Under the pieces are notes generated by a model. It was not told the origin of the DNA and ran no database searches. It saw only the letters and a program-made list of their open reading frames with translations. Source: Methylobacterium nodulans ORS 2060 (GTDB lineage: Bacteria > Pseudomonadota > Alphaproteobacteria > Rhizobiales > Beijerinckiaceae). Taken from it: a DNA stretch of 64,000 nucleotides. The position numbers were made by a program, and so were the translations under genes. The DNA lies in assembly GCF_000022085.1 (NCBI RefSeq), contig NC_011894.1, forward strand, positions 3,685,501 to 3,749,500, in the 5' to 3' direction. Shown piece after piece: positions 33,190-42,841 of this stretch (within the stretch, counting starts at the first letter, position 1; the number at the start of each line of letters is the position of its first letter).

Positions 33190-33651
33190 ATGCAGGACCT
33201 GCCCCGAGACCGCCGGGATGAGCCCGCGCTCGTCGATGCTGAGGCGCATTCCGCCGGGTTCCGGCAGGTGCGCGAGGCACGCCGCCTCGAACTCGTGGAG
33301 GATTACGTCGAGCTGATCGCCGACCTGATCGGCGATAGCGGCGAAGCGCGCCAAGTCGACATCGCGGCCCGCCTCGGGGTGGCGCAGCCGACGGTCGCCA
33401 AGATGCTCAAGCGCCTCGCCGAGGAGGGGCTGGTGCAGCAGCGCCCCTATCGGGGCGTGTTCCTGACCGAGGCCGGCCGGACGCTCGCCGCCGAATCGCG
33501 CGAGCGCCACCGCATCGTGGAGGCCTTCCTGCTCGCGCTCGGCGTCAGCCCGGAGGTGGCGCGCTGCGACGCGGAGGGCATCGAGCACCATGTCAGCCGC
33601 GAAACGCTCGATGCCTTCCGGCGCTTCACCGCCGGGCAGGGAGCTGCGTGA
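33190..33651 (+). CDS. mntR: MntR-like DtxR-family metalloregulator
   Basis: 153 residues. Winged [64 protein letters not shown], then a dimerisation/metal domain with [31 protein letters not shown]. The Glu-Asp and His-His residues are placed as in Mn2+-sensing MntR. It probably represses manganese uptake when Mn2+ is bound. It is divergent from the tungstate-type operon (187 bases); no Mn transporter is in the window. Confidence 0.88.
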   Translation: MQDLPRDRRDEPALVDAEAHSAGFRQVREARRLELVEDYVELIADLIGDSGEARQVDIAARLGVAQPTVAKMLKRLAEEGLVQQRPYRGVFLTEAGRTLAAESRERHRIVEAFLLALGVSPEVARCDAEGIEHHVSRETLDAFRRFTAGQGAA

Positions 33652-33704
33652 GCGGGACGCCGCTCACGGGGACTCGCTCGCTTGAATCGGACCCTTGGCT
33701 TCGG

Positions 33705-34751
33705 TCACTTGGGCATGAGCGCCCAGTAATCGAGGTCGAGGATCACCGCCGGATCGTAGCCGTCGCCGGCCCGGTCCGGATAGGCGCCGCAGGGCTGGTT
33801 CTTGGCCGCCACAATGCGCAGGCGGAGCGCCCCGACATCGCTGCGGCCCGGCAGGTCGGCGCGGTCCAGCACCTCGCTCCAGGCATAGACCGTGTCCCCG
33901 GCAAAGAGCGGCGCCACGTGCCGACCCGCATTGATGCCCACGATCGAGAAGGCGTTGGCGAGCCCGTTGAAGCTGAGCGCGCGGGCGAGCGAGATGACGT
34001 GGCCGCCATAGATCAGCCGCCGCCCGAACCGCGTCTCCTTCACGGCATGGGCATCGAAATGCACCTTGGCGGTGTTCTGGTAGAGGCGCGTGGCGATCTG
34101 GTGCTCGGCCTCCTCGACGGTCATGCCGTCGACGTGATCGATGCGCTCGCCCACTGCATAATCACCGAAGCGGTGCGGGCTGCCGGCCAGCGCCGCGTCG
34201 TAGGCCTTCGGGTCGAGGACGGGCAGGGCGGGCGCGAGGTCGGCGGGCTGCACCGCCTTGGCGAGCTGCGGCACCGCCTCCTCGGCGATTGCCGCCTCGG
34301 GGTCCCGCTTGCGCACCAGCACCCAGCGGCAATAGCTGAGCACCGGCGCGCCCGCCGCGTCGTAGCCGGTGGAGCGCACATAGACGATTCCGGTCTGGCG
34401 GTTCGAGCTCTCCTTGAGGCCGATCACCTCGGAGACCGCGGACAGGGTCTCGCCGGGATAGACCGGCCGCAGGAAGCGGCCCTCCGCGTAGCCCAGGTTG
34501 GCGAGCGCGTTGAGGGAGATGTCCGGCACCGTCTTGCCGAAGGCGACGTGGAAGACGAGCAGGTCGTCGAGCGGCGCCTGGGGATAGCCGAAGGCCCGTG
34601 CGAAGGCGTCCGAGGATTGCACCGCGAAGCGCGGCCCGTAGAGCGCCGTGTAGAGCGCCACGTCGCCGGTGGTGACGGTGCGCGGCGTGGCGTGGCGAAT
34701 GGTCTCACCGAGGCGGAAATCCTCGAAGAACCGGCCCGGATTCGTCTTCAT
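33705..34751 (-). CDS. Mesaconyl-CoA hydratase (double MaoC domain)
   Basis: 348 residues from ATG 34751, with GGAACGACG upstream. Two hot-dog/MaoC domains in tandem: N-terminal GRFFEDFRLGETIRHATPRTVTTGDVALYTALYGPRF, and C-terminal HFDAHAVKETRFGRRLIYGGHVISLARALSFNG with the hydratase signature. Length and domain pairing match alphaproteobacterial mesaconyl-CoA (methylmalyl-CoA-forming) hydratase of the ethylmalonyl-CoA pathway, which regenerates glyoxylate in serine-cycle methylotrophs. Alternative: another beta-methylmalyl/citramalyl-CoA dehydratase of the same family. Confidence 0.82.
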   Translation of the reverse strand: MKTNPGRFFEDFRLGETIRHATPRTVTTGDVALYTALYGPRFAVQSSDAFARAFGYPQAPLDDLLVFHVAFGKTVPDISLNALANLGYAEGRFLRPVYPGETLSAVSEVIGLKESSNRQTGIVYVRSTGYDAAGAPVLSYCRWVLVRKRDPEAAIAEEAVPQLAKAVQPADLAPALPVLDPKAYDAALAGSPHRFGDYAVGERIDHVDGMTVEEAEHQIATRLYQNTAKVHFDAHAVKETRFGRRLIYGGHVISLARALSFNGLANAFSIVGINAGRHVAPLFAGDTVYAWSEVLDRADLPGRSDVGALRLRIVAAKNQPCGAYPDRAGDGYDPAVILDLDYWALMPK

Positions 34752-34919
34752 CGTCGTTCCTCGGGGGTCTGGGGCGGGGCTGCCGCACAGCCAAGCCTGC
34801 CCGCGCGGTCCCGCGCAAGCGGCGGCGGCGGGTCCGCGCCCGGGCGCCTTGTCGCACCGCACGGCGCCCTTGCGCGATACGCCTTTCGTCCGGTCGTCAG
34901 GCCGGCATAGCGGCGGCCG

Positions 34920-35240
34920 TCAGACCGCCGCCGCGGTGGCGAGCCGCCGCGCCAGCGCCTCGCCATCCCCTTCGATGCGGAAGATCTTCACCCGGGCGGT
35001 CGCGCCGGCCGTGAGCCGAACGGCCCGGGCCGGGCAGCCGAGGGCGGTCTTGAGGAGATCGCGGATCGCCGTGTTGGCCGCCCCGTCCTCGGGGGCGGCC
35101 CGAACCCGCACCTTGAGCACGGAAAGCCCGTCGGCCCGCGTCTCGATTCCGTCGATCGCGTCGCGTCCGCCCCGCGGCGTGGCCCGCACGCGCACCTCAA
35201 GCCCGTCCCGGATCACCCGCCAGGGCATCTCGTCCGCCAC
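34920..35240 (-). CDS. DUF167/YggU-family protein
   Basis: 106 residues. The fold landmarks are LEVRVRATPRGGRDAIDGI, LKVRVRAAPEDGAANTAIRDLLKTALG and VRLTAGATARVKIFRIEGDGEAL. This small conserved family of unknown function is widely found next to yggT, as here (three bases apart on the same strand). Cytoplasmic. Confidence 0.9.
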   Translation of the reverse strand: MADEMPWRVIRDGLEVRVRATPRGGRDAIDGIETRADGLSVLKVRVRAAPEDGAANTAIRDLLKTALGCPARAVRLTAGATARVKIFRIEGDGEALARRLATAAAV

Positions 35241-35243
35241 GGC

Positions 35244-35531
35244 TCAGGCCAGCGAGGCGAAGACCTCGAACATCAGGTTGCGCAGGAAGAACAGCAGCAG
35301 GACCAAGATGATGGGTGAGATGTCGATGCCCCCGAGATTGGGCAGCACGCGGCGGATCGGCCGCAGGGCCGGCTCGGTGACGCGATAGAGGAACTCGCCG
35401 ATCTGCGACACGACCGGGTTTCGCACGTTGACGACGTTGAAGGCGACGAGCCAGCTCAGGACCGCGCTGGCGATCAGGAGGTACACGTAGAGCGTAATGA
35501 CGTTGTCGATGAGCCAGAGAAGCGAGCGCAT
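35244..35531 (-). CDS. YggT-family membrane protein
   Basis: 95 residues from ATG 35531. Two membrane segments at ~3-25 ([25 protein letters not shown]) and ~68-88 ([18 protein letters not shown]), with [27 protein letters not shown] between them, the YggT signature. Implicated in osmotic tolerance or division-site organisation in other bacteria. First gene of the yggT-yggU pair, divergent from tRNA-Ala. Confidence 0.92.
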   Translation of the reverse strand: MRSLLWLIDNVITLYVYLLIASAVLSWLVAFNVVNVRNPVVSQIGEFLYRVTEPALRPIRRVLPNLGGIDISPIILVLLLFFLRNLMFEVFASLA

Positions 35532-35638
35532 GCGCGGTCCGTAGGTCCTCGTCCCCCGAAAAGGCACGTCGTGCAGTTCGGTGCGGATAGGGAATTGACA
35601 GGCTGAAGCGGGCCAGCCTACAAGGCCCCCGCCTCGCC

Positions 35639-35987
<349 letters not shown>

Positions 35988-36623
35988 TCACTCGTCGTCA
36001 TACCAGCGGTCGTCAACAATAACCGCGCGAGGCTCCTGGACCACGGCAGCCGGGCCTCTTCGACGGATAGAGCCGCCATCGTCGCCGTATACCGGCAGCG
36101 ATCCGGTCGGCATCTCCTCATCGACGTCGAACCTGTCGGGCCGCATGGCCGTCGTGGACCGGCGTCCACCTCTGCGGGCCACCACCATCTCCTCGCCCCT
36201 CACCACCACCCGCGTGTTGCTCAGCCCCTCCGCCCTCACGAGCGAGAAGAGTGTGGCGGCGTTCCGAACACGAAGGCGTACGCAGCCATGCGAAGCAGGC
36301 CGACCGATCTGGCGGACATGACTGGTGCCGTGGATCGCGTGCCCGACCGGGGTGAAGAAGACAGAGTAGGGCATCGGAGCGTCGTCCCACTCCTTGGAGA
36401 AGTGGTCTCGCTCCATTCTGAATGGCCGAAACGAGCCACTCGGCGTCTCGTAGCCGGCCATCCCGGTGGACACCGGCCACACATATCTCTGCCGACCGTC
36501 GACACTGACCGTCATGCGCTGGTTCGTCTTGTCGATCGCGATCAGAACGTCGGCTCGGGAGGGCAGAGACGCGGCAGTCGTGAGGAGCAGGGCGGCGAAG
36601 GCGGCAGCTCGGGCGAGACTCAT
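35988..36623 (-). CDS. L,D-transpeptidase (YkuD family)
   Basis: 211 residues. Signal peptide at ~1-24. The YkuD domain includes VLIAIDKTNQRMTVSVDGRQ, YVWPVSTGMAGYETPSGSF, AIHGTSHVRQIGRPASHGCVRL with the catalytic His and Cys (HGT and SHGCVRL, ~96-117), and a C-terminal disordered Arg/Asp tail. It makes 3-3 crosslinks or attaches proteins to peptidoglycan in the periplasm. It is the only sizeable gene in a 4-kb gene-poor stretch. Confidence 0.92.
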   Translation of the reverse strand: MSLARAAAFAALLLTTAASLPSRADVLIAIDKTNQRMTVSVDGRQRYVWPVSTGMAGYETPSGSFRPFRMERDHFSKEWDDAPMPYSVFFTPVGHAIHGTSHVRQIGRPASHGCVRLRVRNAATLFSLVRAEGLSNTRVVVRGEEMVVARRGGRRSTTAMRPDRFDVDEEMPTGSLPVYGDDGGSIRRRGPAAVVQEPRAVIVDDRWYDDE

Positions 36624-37243
36624 GGCGACCCTTGAACGGCTGTGACGAAGCCGCTCTGGCTACGCTGGCCGGCGGTGTTTGTTCCTGCGTCGTGGCCCGA
36701 ATTCCTCGGATCGAACCAAGCGCGATCATCGCGAAGAGGATTGGGGTGGGCCATCAGCCAACGGCGCGGTGCCTGTTCCCCGCCACGTTGACCCTCTCGT
36801 GACCGCTCGACCCACTGAGCGTCATAGGGTCGGCCCAGAGAACTGGTCCGCAACCGCCCTGTCATCACGAGCCCTGCCGCCTTTGCCAGTCGTTCGCGGA
36901 GCCGGAGCGCAACGGACCGAGTGGCAGGCTGGGATTGATCGAGACTGTACCAGAGGTTTAGCCGCAAGTAGACGCGCCCGCTCGGGTTACTGCGAAGGAG
37001 CACGCAAAGAGACACGATCGGAACGGACAGGAGGCGTGCTGGCAAAGAAGGCTGAACACGGATTGAAACGACACGGAACGACGTGCGGCCAAGCTCATGC
37101 TCCTCCCGCACCGCGCCGCTCGTGCCGGCCTCTCCCGTCCCCGCCTCGGCAGAAGGCGCCGAGAGCATCTCGCGCCATCTGTGCCATGGCGATGCGGTCG
37201 GGTTCGGCGGCCAGAGACCATCCCGTCAGGGCGGCGCGACCGC
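36624..37243. other. Gap with a dispersed repeat and no gene
   Basis: About 620 bases. The only structure I see is a ~75-bp repeat at 36755-36832 shared with 38911-38983. Open frames are not supported by ribosome sites or sensible composition. Confidence 0.45.
36755..36832. repeat. ~75-bp dispersed repeat, copy 1
   Basis: CAGCCAACGGCGCGG at the left end and CTGAGCGTCA.AGGGTC at the right match 38911-38983 with roughly three-quarters identity and a small internal gap. Non-coding in both places and in the same orientation. Confidence 0.6.
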
Positions 37244-37450
37244 TCAGCCGCCGTCGGTGCCGGGCTTCGTTCCGGGCGGCTTCATCACGTCATCGAGCGG
37301 ATTGTGCGGGTGCTCGGTGACGGGCACATCGTCGCCGACCTCATGACGGTCGAGGCCCGATCCGCCACTCCCCTCGCCCGCCGAGTCACCGAAGTCTCGT
37401 TCGCCTTGTGGCGCGTCGACATCCGGGCAAGGCCCTTTCGCATGCGTCAT
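37244..37450 (-). CDS. Possible small acidic protein
   Basis: 68 residues if begun at ATG 37450, highly hydrophilic, with DRHEVGDDVPVTEHPHNPLDDVMKPPG near the C-terminus. That segment looks selected rather than random (no rare runs, mixed charges), but no family is recognised and there is no strong ribosome site. Confidence 0.4.
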   Translation of the reverse strand: MTHAKGPCPDVDAPQGERDFGDSAGEGSGGSGLDRHEVGDDVPVTEHPHNPLDDVMKPPGTKPGTDGG

Positions 37451-37916
37451 CACACGCTCTCCGTGCGGTGCTGAGACCAGCAACAAGGCTCCGCAAGCCT
37501 CCGGCAGACCAACGTCGTCCCTCCGGGGGCGTTTCCTCTCGGACCTCGCGTCGCCGGTCTCACCCCGATTCGGGCCGCATCGCGGGCAGGCCGTCTTGCG
37601 ACAGCGCCGCAATCTCGCTCGCCACGCGTGGATCCCCCCTCTCGGCGCGCTGCGATCTCGTCATCACCCGAACGCGTCGGAATTCCCGTCTCATCCCCTT
37701 TCGCGCAGTGACCCCCCCCTGAAGATCACTGGCGCTGTCCAGATTGGTGCTGTGCACAACAGCGCAACACCGACGAAGCATCTGCAACCCGCTGGTTGGC
37801 CCCCTTCCGCTTCAAGCTTTGGGCAAGAAAGACCTTGAAGCTTGACAGCAGCTGATTTCAGGCAAATCTTAGCAGTGGGGAGATCAGAGTCTCTCGCCCA
37901 ACGAGGCGGGTATCCG
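37451..37916. other. Gap with no gene seen
   Basis: ~470 bases without a convincing gene. A CCCCCCC run occurs near 37710, and the last ~120 bases are less GC-rich, as expected for the promoter of the next small gene. Confidence 0.4.
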
Positions 37917-38162
37917 ATGACTTGTCGTTGCAGCTGCTCGCGCGCGCACGAAGGGCATTCGAGCGCGACGTTCGATTATCGCGCATACCTTATGGACCCG
38001 GACAGCCACATCGTCGGCGTAAAAGAAATAGACGCGCAAGACGATGTCGAGGCCATGTTTAAGGCAAGGAGCATGAATGAAGATTTTGCCGTGGAGTTGT
38101 GGGATCGAGCAAGGCGCGTGATCCGGCTTCAGCGGCGATACGCTTCAATCGGTAGTAACTAG
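37917..38162 (+). CDS. Small conserved-type protein (YRAYLMD...HIVG family)
   Basis: 81 residues from ATG 37917 with GAGG upstream; a start at 37842 is in frame. The core FDYRAYLMDPDSHIVGVKEIDAQDDVEAMFKARSM..FAVELWDRARRVIRL matches a short protein type that I recall as abundant in multiple copies in Methylobacterium and relatives: strand, DxxGxI(I/V)G, then a helix and a ..VELW..ARRV.RL end. Function unknown. Confidence 0.7.
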   Translation: MTCRCSCSRAHEGHSSATFDYRAYLMDPDSHIVGVKEIDAQDDVEAMFKARSMNEDFAVELWDRARRVIRLQRRYASIGSN

Positions 38163-38595
38163 TCTTGCCTGTCAGGCTCGGGCGGCCTCTGATGCGCCCA
38201 GAGGCCTCCGGCATGGCGCCAGGGCCCGACCATCGTGCTCTGCTTGCTGCCGTCACCCAGGCCGGGCTCGGGAGGGAGACGCGGCGGCCTGCTCGGTCGC
38301 CGCTCCGACCCCGATCCTGGCCGGGCCAAGGGCGCAAGGATCACGCGCGTTGGAGCGACGCCGCATCCCTGCGGCTCGCCGTGGCAGGAATCGAGCCGCA
38401 GCGCGATCAAAGCATTGCCGGCGCGGGTGCCCAAGCCCAAGCCAGCATTGCTGCACAATCTGTTAATCAGCGCGCGCGATCCTGCTGACGAGCAGAGTGA
38501 AACACCTGGACCGGAGCCAGCGGCAGCCCGGTCGATGCGGTCACGCGCGGGTGCTGCTCAACATTGTGGCGCCGCTCCGGCTGGGCGCTGCTGCC
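38163..38595. other. Gap with no gene seen
   Basis: ~430 bases, high GC, without a supported gene on either strand. Confidence 0.35.
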
Positions 38596-38748
38596 ATGAC
38601 ACGCATTTTCTCCGGCAGGCGAGCCGCGCTCGCGCGTGTTCGCACCGACCATTGGCATGTCATCGAGGCAGCCGTCTTCATTGCGGTTGGGACTTTGCTG
38701 CTGCTGACGGGGATCCTGCTGAACGCCGTCGAGCCATTCTGGGGATAG
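38596..38748 (+). CDS. 50-residue membrane protein
   Basis: The basic N-terminus MTRIFSGRRAALARVRTDHWH is followed by one strong membrane segment (~23-45, VIEAAVFIAVGTLLLLTGILL). It stops at ..EPFWG. Probably a real inner-membrane microprotein, given the clear positive-inside pattern. Function unknown. Confidence 0.55.
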   Translation: MTRIFSGRRAALARVRTDHWHVIEAAVFIAVGTLLLLTGILLNAVEPFWG

Positions 38749-38910
38749 GCAACATTCGCCGAAGTGTCCCATGGTTCGGCGATGAGAATGATGCGAAAGC
38801 AAAGAACTCCAAGCGGGCGCAGCCCCGCCACCCCGCTTGGAGTCTGTCCAGGAGGCGTGGACAGGGCTTCTCCGGCCGAACATCCGACACATCGAAGACT
38901 GAGAGTCTGC

Positions 38911-38983
38911 CAGCCAACGGCGCGGCTCTTGTCCTCCGACCGGCCCTCCCGCGACCACCCGGCCCGCTGAGCGTCACAGGGTC
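38911..38983. repeat. ~75-bp dispersed repeat, copy 2
   Basis: Counterpart of 36755-36832, same orientation. The following bases to ~39040 (GCATCGGGCCG) recur loosely near 39448, so the repeat family may be composite. Confidence 0.6.
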
Positions 38984-39117
38984 CATACCAACGGCCCAAG
39001 AGGCCGATGCATCGGGCCGCCGGTATCATCCATGGAGCGGGAGCATGGCGAACCGAGCCGACGAACCAGGGTGGGAAAAGCGTGAACCGGAAGCCCGACG
39101 GCTTGGCTCAGCGCGCT

Positions 39118-39336
39118 TCACTGACCCTTGTCCGCCCGATAGTCTGCTGTGCGAGACCGTTTCCTGACGGGAGCAGCATCGGCCGCGGAGGACGAGGCCA
39201 TGGATATGGACGCGACGTTCGCGCCTTCCGGGCTCGTCGCGACCGTCTTCAAGCCAGCCGTCACAGCCATCAGGGCGATCCACATCGCCACGACCGTCAT
39301 CCCAAGCCCGCGCGTCCGCCGCATCCCATGCTCCAT
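39118..39336 (-). CDS. Possible small membrane protein
   Basis: 72 residues if begun at ATG 39336. One hydrophobic segment at ~13-30 (MTVVAMWIALMAVTAGLK), then a polar tail ending DYRADKGQ. No clear ribosome site and no family. The coding call rests on the membrane segment and reasonable composition only. Confidence 0.35.
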   Translation of the reverse strand: MEHGMRRTRGLGMTVVAMWIALMAVTAGLKTVATSPEGANVASISMASSSAADAAPVRKRSRTADYRADKGQ

Positions 39337-39757
39337 CCCATGTCCGGCAGGCGGAGAAACGCCGTCCCGGGATTGTGGTTCAGAAAAAAAGGGCTCACGC
39401 TTGGCGGACCTCGTGATACCACCGGCCCAGGCTGCCGACGCCGCGGGTGCGGACGCATCGGGCCGTCGGCTCATCTCCAATTTTCGATATCGAGCCAGAG
39501 GCTTGGCGAAAATCCGAGAACCGGACCAACGGTCATGTCCAAGGCCCGTTGGGATGAGGAAGCATCGCACTCGGAACAACCCGGCCCGAGACCGGGTTAA
39601 GACGTTGCGGCACGACGATCGCGTCGTCGTGCGGCTGCCCTGACCAGGGCGTTTCCTCCCTAGACTCGGGCCGCTCGCAAGGGCGGCCCATTTTCATTTG
39701 TCCAGCATTTGTCCAGGGTGAACAACTCAACGCGACATCGCTGGTCTGGTTGCAGAT
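39337..39757. other. Gap with hairpin and 11-bp tandem duplication
   Basis: No gene. A terminator-like hairpin GGGCCGC...GCGGCCC (39668-39689) is followed by ATTTTCATTT on the + strand. Directly after it CATTTGTCCAG is repeated head to tail at 39695-39705 and 39706-39716. Confidence 0.5.
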
Positions 39758-42649
39758 CTACGGCACCGGCGCGCCGGACATCGCCCGGTGCAGGACGCGG
39801 CCCAGCTCCTCCCCGGAATAGGGCTTGTGCAGCAGCTCGAACCCGTGGGCCCAGTCCTGGGCCAGCACGTGGCTGTAGCCGGAGGCCAGCACCACCGGCA
39901 TCCCCGCGAGACGCCGCCGCAGCTCCTGGGCCAATGCGATGCCGCCCATGCCGGGCATCACCACGTCCGAGAACACCGCATCGAAACCACCGCCATCCAC
40001 GCCCAACCTGACCAGCGCCTCCTCGGCATTCGACGCCCATTCCGGCGTAAAGCCGAGATCCTGCAGGATCTGGCAGGCGAAGCGGCCGACCTCGACATTG
40101 TCCTCCACCACCAGCACCCGGCGTCCCTCCCCGGAGGGGGACAGGCCGGGATCGTCCGCCGTCTGGTCGCCCGGGCGCTGGTCGGTCTCCACTTCCGGCA
40201 GGTAGAGCGTGAAGATCGTTCCTTGCCCCACCGTGCTGTGCACGTCGATGTCGCCGCCCGACTGCTTGGCGAAACCGAAGACCTGGGACAGGCCGAGTCC
40301 GGTGCCCCGGCCAACCTCCTTGGTGGTGAAGAACGGCTCGAAGATGCGCCCGATCAGGTCCGGCGGGATGCCGGCACCGGTATCGGTCAGCGACACCGCC
40401 GCGAAGGGGCCGGGCGCCCCCGCATGGCCGCGGATGGCCGGCAGCGCGCAGCCGCACGCAAGCCGCAGCGTCAGCGTGCCCTCGCCGTTCATCGCATCGC
40501 GCGCATTGACCGCCATGTTCACCAGCGCGGTCTCGAACTGGCTCAAGTCCGTGCGCACGAAGCAGGGCCGGTCCGGCACCTGCGTGACCACCCGGATGCG
40601 CGCCCCCGTCACCGCATCGAGCATCTCCGCCACGGCCTGCAGCCGCGCGGACACGTCGATGACCTCCGGCTTGAGCGCCTGGCGGCGGGCGAAGGCGAGG
40701 AGCTGGCCGGTGAGCTTGGCCGCGCGGTCGACCGTGTCGGAGACCGCATCGAGGTAGCGCCGCCGGCGCTCCTCGGGCAGGTCGGGCCGGCGCAGGAAAT
40801 CGACCGACGAGCGGATGATGGTGAGCAGGTTGTTGAAGTCGTGCGCCACGCCCCCGGTGAGCTGGCCCACCGCTTCGAGCTTCTGCGACTGCCGAAGCGC
40901 CTCCTCGGCCTGCGCCAGGGCCCTGGCCTGCTCCTTCTCGGCGGTGACGTCCCGGCCATAGGCGTAGACGAGATCGCCCTCGACGGAGGTGCGCCAGGAG
41001 ATCCAGCGCGGCGTGCCGTCCTGGTGCCGGTAGCGGTTCTCGAAATCGGTGAGATCGCGCGCCGAGGCGGCGTCGAGCCCCTGCTGGGTCAGGTCGGCGT
41101 CCTCGGGCCAGATGAACTCCCGGAAGCTGCGCCCGACGACCTCCAGAGGATCGTGACCGAGAATGGACTGCCAGGCCGGGTTGACGGCCCGGAAGATCCC
41201 GTCGGCGCCGACCACCGCAAGCAGGTCGCGCGAGTTCCTCCAGACCCGGTCGCGCTCGGCCGTGCGCTCGGCGACCCGGGCCTCCAGGGCCTCGTTGAAG
41301 CGCACGAGGTCGGCCATGGCCCGCTTCTGGTCATCGATATCGGTGTCGGTCCCGACCCAGCGGATCAGCACCCCCTCGGCATCGCGGATGGGCCGCACGC
41401 GGGTGAGGAACCACCGGTACGACCCGGCCGCGGATCTGAGCCGGAACTCGGCCTGATAGGGCTGACGGGTGCGCAGCGCCTCCTGCCAGGAGGCGATCAT
41501 GCGGCCGCGATCATCCGGATGCACGATGTCGAGCCACGCCGCCCCGTTGAGTTCGTCCGCCGGCCGGCCGCTATAGGTCTGCACTTGGTCGTTCGACCAG
41601 TCCACGGTCCCGTCCGGCGTCGCCGCCCACACGATGTTCGGGATGGATTGCGAGAGGGCCCGGAACTGCGCCTCGCTGGCGCGCAGGCTCTCCTCGATGC
41701 GCTTGCGGGCCGTGACGTCGATCGCGGTGCCGACCACGCGGACGCATCTTCCCTCATCGTCGAAGACGCCGCGCCCCTTGGCGGCGACCCAGCGCAGGAC
41801 CCCGTCCTCCTTGCCGATCGTGCGGTACTCGACGTCGTAGACCACCCGCCGGGCCGGATCGAGCGCCGCCGCGAAGGCCCTGGTCACCCGCTCGCGGTCG
41901 TCCGGGTGCAGGCCGGCGTAGAAGTCCGCTATGGTGACCGGAACGTCCGGCGAGATGCCGAACATGGCCTTCACCCGCGCCGGCCAGTACAGGGTCTCCC
42001 GGACCAGATCGACGTCCCACAGGCCGACCTCGGCCGCCTCCGTGGCGAGGCGCAGCCGCGCCTCCGCCTCGCGCAGCGCCTCTTCCGCCACCACGCGGCC
42101 CGTCGTCTCGGTGCAGGCGCAGAACATGCCCACCACCGCCCCGTCCTCATCGCGCAGGGGCGAATACGAGAACGTGAACCACGTCTGCTCGTCGTGGCCC
42201 CGCCGGTTCATGGTCAGCGGCATGTTCTCGGCCCAGGTCGCTTGCCCGGCAAGCGCCGCGCCGATGAGCGGCTCGACGTCGCCCCAGATCTCCGGCCAGA
42301 CGTCCCGGAACCGGCGTCCAAGCGCCGACGGATGCTTGTCGCCGAGGATCTCCGCGTAGGCGTCGTTGTAGAGGAAGTGGAGGTCCGGCCCATAGGCCAC
42401 GAACATCGGGAAGCGCGAGCCGAGCATCAGGCTCACCGCCGAGCGCAGGCATTGCGGCCAGGTCTCCGGCCTCCCGAGGGGCGAGGCCGACCAGCCGTGC
42501 CGGCGGATCACCGCCCCCATGGCGCCGCCGCCGGTCAGGAATGCCGGCGCCGCGTCCCCCTGCCCCGCCTTCGCGTCCAGCACCGCCCCCACAGCTCCCT
42601 CCCCAGGGCGCCGATCGCCGGCCCGGCCGGGCCATGCCGCGCCGGGCAC
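39758..42649 (-). CDS. Hybrid multi-PAS sensor histidine kinase
   Basis: 963 residues. The GTG start at 42649 is preferred over ATG 42520 because the stretch before that Met (FLTGGGAMGAVIRRHGWSAS) looks like the conserved beginning of this kinase type. Four PAS regions lie at about 60-180, 195-310, 325-440 and 470-590. Then comes the HisKA domain with phosphoacceptor His in GGVAHDFNNLLT (~610), an HATPase (NMAVNARDAM, DTGAGIPPDLIGRIFEPFFTTK, GTGLGLSQVFGF) and a C-terminal receiver with Asp in AVFSDVVMPGMGG. No membrane segment, so cytoplasmic. The signal is unknown, and no partner regulator is adjacent. Confidence 0.92.
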   Translation of the reverse strand: MPGAAWPGRAGDRRPGEGAVGAVLDAKAGQGDAAPAFLTGGGAMGAVIRRHGWSASPLGRPETWPQCLRSAVSLMLGSRFPMFVAYGPDLHFLYNDAYAEILGDKHPSALGRRFRDVWPEIWGDVEPLIGAALAGQATWAENMPLTMNRRGHDEQTWFTFSYSPLRDEDGAVVGMFCACTETTGRVVAEEALREAEARLRLATEAAEVGLWDVDLVRETLYWPARVKAMFGISPDVPVTIADFYAGLHPDDRERVTRAFAAALDPARRVVYDVEYRTIGKEDGVLRWVAAKGRGVFDDEGRCVRVVGTAIDVTARKRIEESLRASEAQFRALSQSIPNIVWAATPDGTVDWSNDQVQTYSGRPADELNGAAWLDIVHPDDRGRMIASWQEALRTRQPYQAEFRLRSAAGSYRWFLTRVRPIRDAEGVLIRWVGTDTDIDDQKRAMADLVRFNEALEARVAERTAERDRVWRNSRDLLAVVGADGIFRAVNPAWQSILGHDPLEVVGRSFREFIWPEDADLTQQGLDAASARDLTDFENRYRHQDGTPRWISWRTSVEGDLVYAYGRDVTAEKEQARALAQAEEALRQSQKLEAVGQLTGGVAHDFNNLLTIIRSSVDFLRRPDLPEERRRRYLDAVSDTVDRAAKLTGQLLAFARRQALKPEVIDVSARLQAVAEMLDAVTGARIRVVTQVPDRPCFVRTDLSQFETALVNMAVNARDAMNGEGTLTLRLACGCALPAIRGHAGAPGPFAAVSLTDTGAGIPPDLIGRIFEPFFTTKEVGRGTGLGLSQVFGFAKQSGGDIDVHSTVGQGTIFTLYLPEVETDQRPGDQTADDPGLSPSGEGRRVLVVEDNVEVGRFACQILQDLGFTPEWASNAEEALVRLGVDGGGFDAVFSDVVMPGMGGIALAQELRRRLAGMPVVLASGYSHVLAQDWAHGFELLHKPYSGEELGRVLHRAMSGAPVP

Positions 42650-42841
42650 GTCCCGAAGAAAACGTCGGAACCTCCGCCAAGTCCACCAAATCCCTGCCGG
42701 TCCTGCAGCGGACCGGCGACGGCCCGGCAGAAAGGCCGCCGACGCCGATGCCGGTGGCGCCGGATCGCCCGGCGGCGGAGGGCCTGCGCCTCGGGGGACA
42801 TCGGGAGCGCGATGGACTTCGCCCTCGGTCCCTGAACGCCG

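Noticed and set aside
39788..42835. A 1015-codon open frame on + opposite the histidine kinase
   Set aside because: Antisense shadow: low-complexity Arg/His/Gly-rich sequence without motifs, while the minus strand has a complete kinase.
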